A stretch of DNA of 21,518 nucleotides from a virus. Within the stretch, counting starts at the first letter, position 1. Every line of letters starts with the position of its first letter. The notes under the pieces were generated by a model, which saw nothing but the letters and a program-made list of their open reading frames with translations, made no database searches and was not told the DNA's origin. Location of the stretch: positions 1 through 21,518 of the IMG/VR virus record IMGVR_UViG_3300010354_000809; one strand, given 5' to 3'. Shown piece by piece: positions 20,698 to 21,518 of the stretch. Made by a program: the position numbers and the translations under genes.

Positions 20698-21518
20698 TAG
20701 AATATGTATCTTATTTTGTTCCAAGGTATAATCTCATCATGAAGAGCGGTCCATTCTTCTATGTATCCCGCTTTTAGATCGTGCTTATACCTTATGTTTT
20801 CTCCACCAAACTCAGAAGTCTTGGACTCTTGTACTGCTGGAGTCCACAATAAATCTTCTCCTGGCAAGTTATGTTTTAAGTTATAGTCATGCTTTTGTTC
20901 ATTATGTGTCAGGAATATGACCTCAGCTTTGACTTTATCTTTAAACTTAACGTGCCTATCAAGCTCCTCAAATAGTACTCTATAGTTTTGTAGCCATCCT
21001 TTGGTTACTATTACCGGACTGAAGTTCACATGAACATCATAGCCCGATCCTATTAACCAGTTGATAGCTTTCATTCTAGAGAATATTGTTGAGGTGTTTG
21101 GTTCTAGCTGATCAGCATAGAACTGCGGCATCAGACTAAGTCTGACCCTTATCTTTTCATGCGGGTCGTAGCTCATTAGATCTGTGTTCACATGTTTAGT
21201 AGCAAAACTGCCCATAGCTTTATCATGAGTCTTAAAGAATCCAAAGATTCTTTTCCAGTCATGATACTTTAGATGTAGAGCAAAGTCCTCGTTACATGAT
21301 ATATCGTACGTTGTGTACACATCATGTGTCTGATTAGGTTTCTCTACCTCAGCAAAAGCGCAGTGGCTGTTTATCTCTGTAAGTATATCTCCTACATTCC
21401 TTGCTATAGATAAACCTTCCGGCTTATGCCTTTTCATATAGCAATATGTACAGTTATATAAGCACCCATGACCAAAGCTAGGACTAATAAAGTCCGTGCT
21501 TCTACCGCTAGGTCTTAT
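20697..21518 (-). CDS. Radical-SAM protein resembling spore photoproduct lyase (5' end outside window)
   Basis: The frame is open to the right edge; 273 residues are visible. The radical-SAM signature C-x3-C-x2-C is seen as GHGCLYNCTYCYMKRH (Cys at 19, 23 and 26 from the edge), preceded by RPSGRSTDFISPSFG. The rest has barrel-like strands (IRVRLSLMP, YDVHVNFSPVIV, KAEVIFLTHNEQKHDYN). SPL-family proteins repair UV thymine lesions by a radical reaction; phages of Bacteroidota often carry SPL-like genes of unproven substrate. It heads a run of small genes, joined by TAATG to the next one. Radical-SAM class is secure, SPL function is inferred. Confidence 0.85.
   Translation of the reverse strand: MRPSGRSTDFISPSFGHGCLYNCTYCYMKRHKPEGLSIARNVGDILTEINSHCAFAEVEKPNQTHDVYTTYDISCNEDFALHLKYHDWKRIFGFFKTHDKAMGSFATKHVNTDLMSYDPHEKIRVRLSLMPQFYADQLEPNTSTIFSRMKAINWLIGSGYDVHVNFSPVIVTKGWLQNYRVLFEELDRHVKFKDKVKAEVIFLTHNEQKHDYNLKHNLPGEDLLWTPAVQESKTSEFGGENIRYKHDLKAGYIEEWTALHDEIIPWNKIRYIF

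Noticed and set aside
1-21518. tRNA genes, CRISPR arrays, insertion sequences, reassigned stop codons
   Set aside because: No cloverleaf, regular spacer repeats or transposase were seen. TAA, TAG and TGA all close genes at tight junctions, so no recoding is needed here.

Overview
This window looks like the replication and early-gene region of a large, AT-rich, tailed double-stranded DNA phage infecting a Bacteroidota host. The best lineage guess is crAss-like (Crassvirales) or a close relative. The sequence shows a dense, mostly minus-strand gene array with 1 to 4 base stop/start overlaps. It also shows promoter-like sites of the Bacteroidota type (TTG or TTTG, 20-21 bases, then TAnnTTTG) and a full phage replisome. 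The crAss-like assignment is inference from gene content; no virion gene (terminase, capsid, portal) lies in the window to settle it. The standard bacterial code fits, because TAA, TAG and TGA all end genes.

Layout in the direction of minus-strand transcription (right to left). At 21518-19275 an open-ended radical-SAM gene resembling spore photoproduct lyase is followed by small genes: a 74-aa protein, a 35-aa lipoprotein, proteins of 112, 82 and 90 aa, and a NinB-like protein. At 18924-16608 lie a uracil-DNA glycosylase and a Dda/RecD-like SF1 helicase. At 15893-11729 come a DnaA-domain-IV protein, a 202-aa protein, then behind a promoter and structured leader a DnaB-like helicase, a 179-aa protein, a Sak4-like ATPase and a putative ssDNA-binding protein, closed by a terminator. 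At 11677-8330 are a TOPRIM primase, a 55-aa protein, a RuvC-like resolvase, a DUF6878 protein, a broken DUF6915 copy, an HNH endonuclease, an intact DUF6915 gene and a 75-aa protein. At 8364-5270 is a MoxR/VWA-metallopeptidase module, closed by a strong terminator. At 5227-24 are a 397-aa acidic-tailed protein, a RecE-like PD-(D/E)XK nuclease, two proteins of unknown function and a family B DNA polymerase. A further gene starts at base 27 and leaves the window.

Only two places are transcribed rightward: a spanin-like overlapping pair (15939-16611) and a 107-aa protein (18965-19288). Both converge on minus-strand genes with 3' overlaps.

Together the genes supply initiation (DnaA-like), unwinding (DnaB, SF1 helicase), priming, synthesis (PolB), ssDNA protection, recombination (Sak4, RecE-like nuclease, RuvC, possible NinB) and repair (UDG, SPL-like). 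The least explained part is the MoxR AAA+ ATPase plus VWA/HExxH protein. It is flanked by two proteins that share a helical sequence motif, and that motif recurs in two small proteins at the right end. This is the best candidate for an undescribed system here. The second most interesting locus is the HNH insertion at 9627-8557, where a diverged, truncated duplicate of the DUF6915 start lies upstream of the HNH gene.
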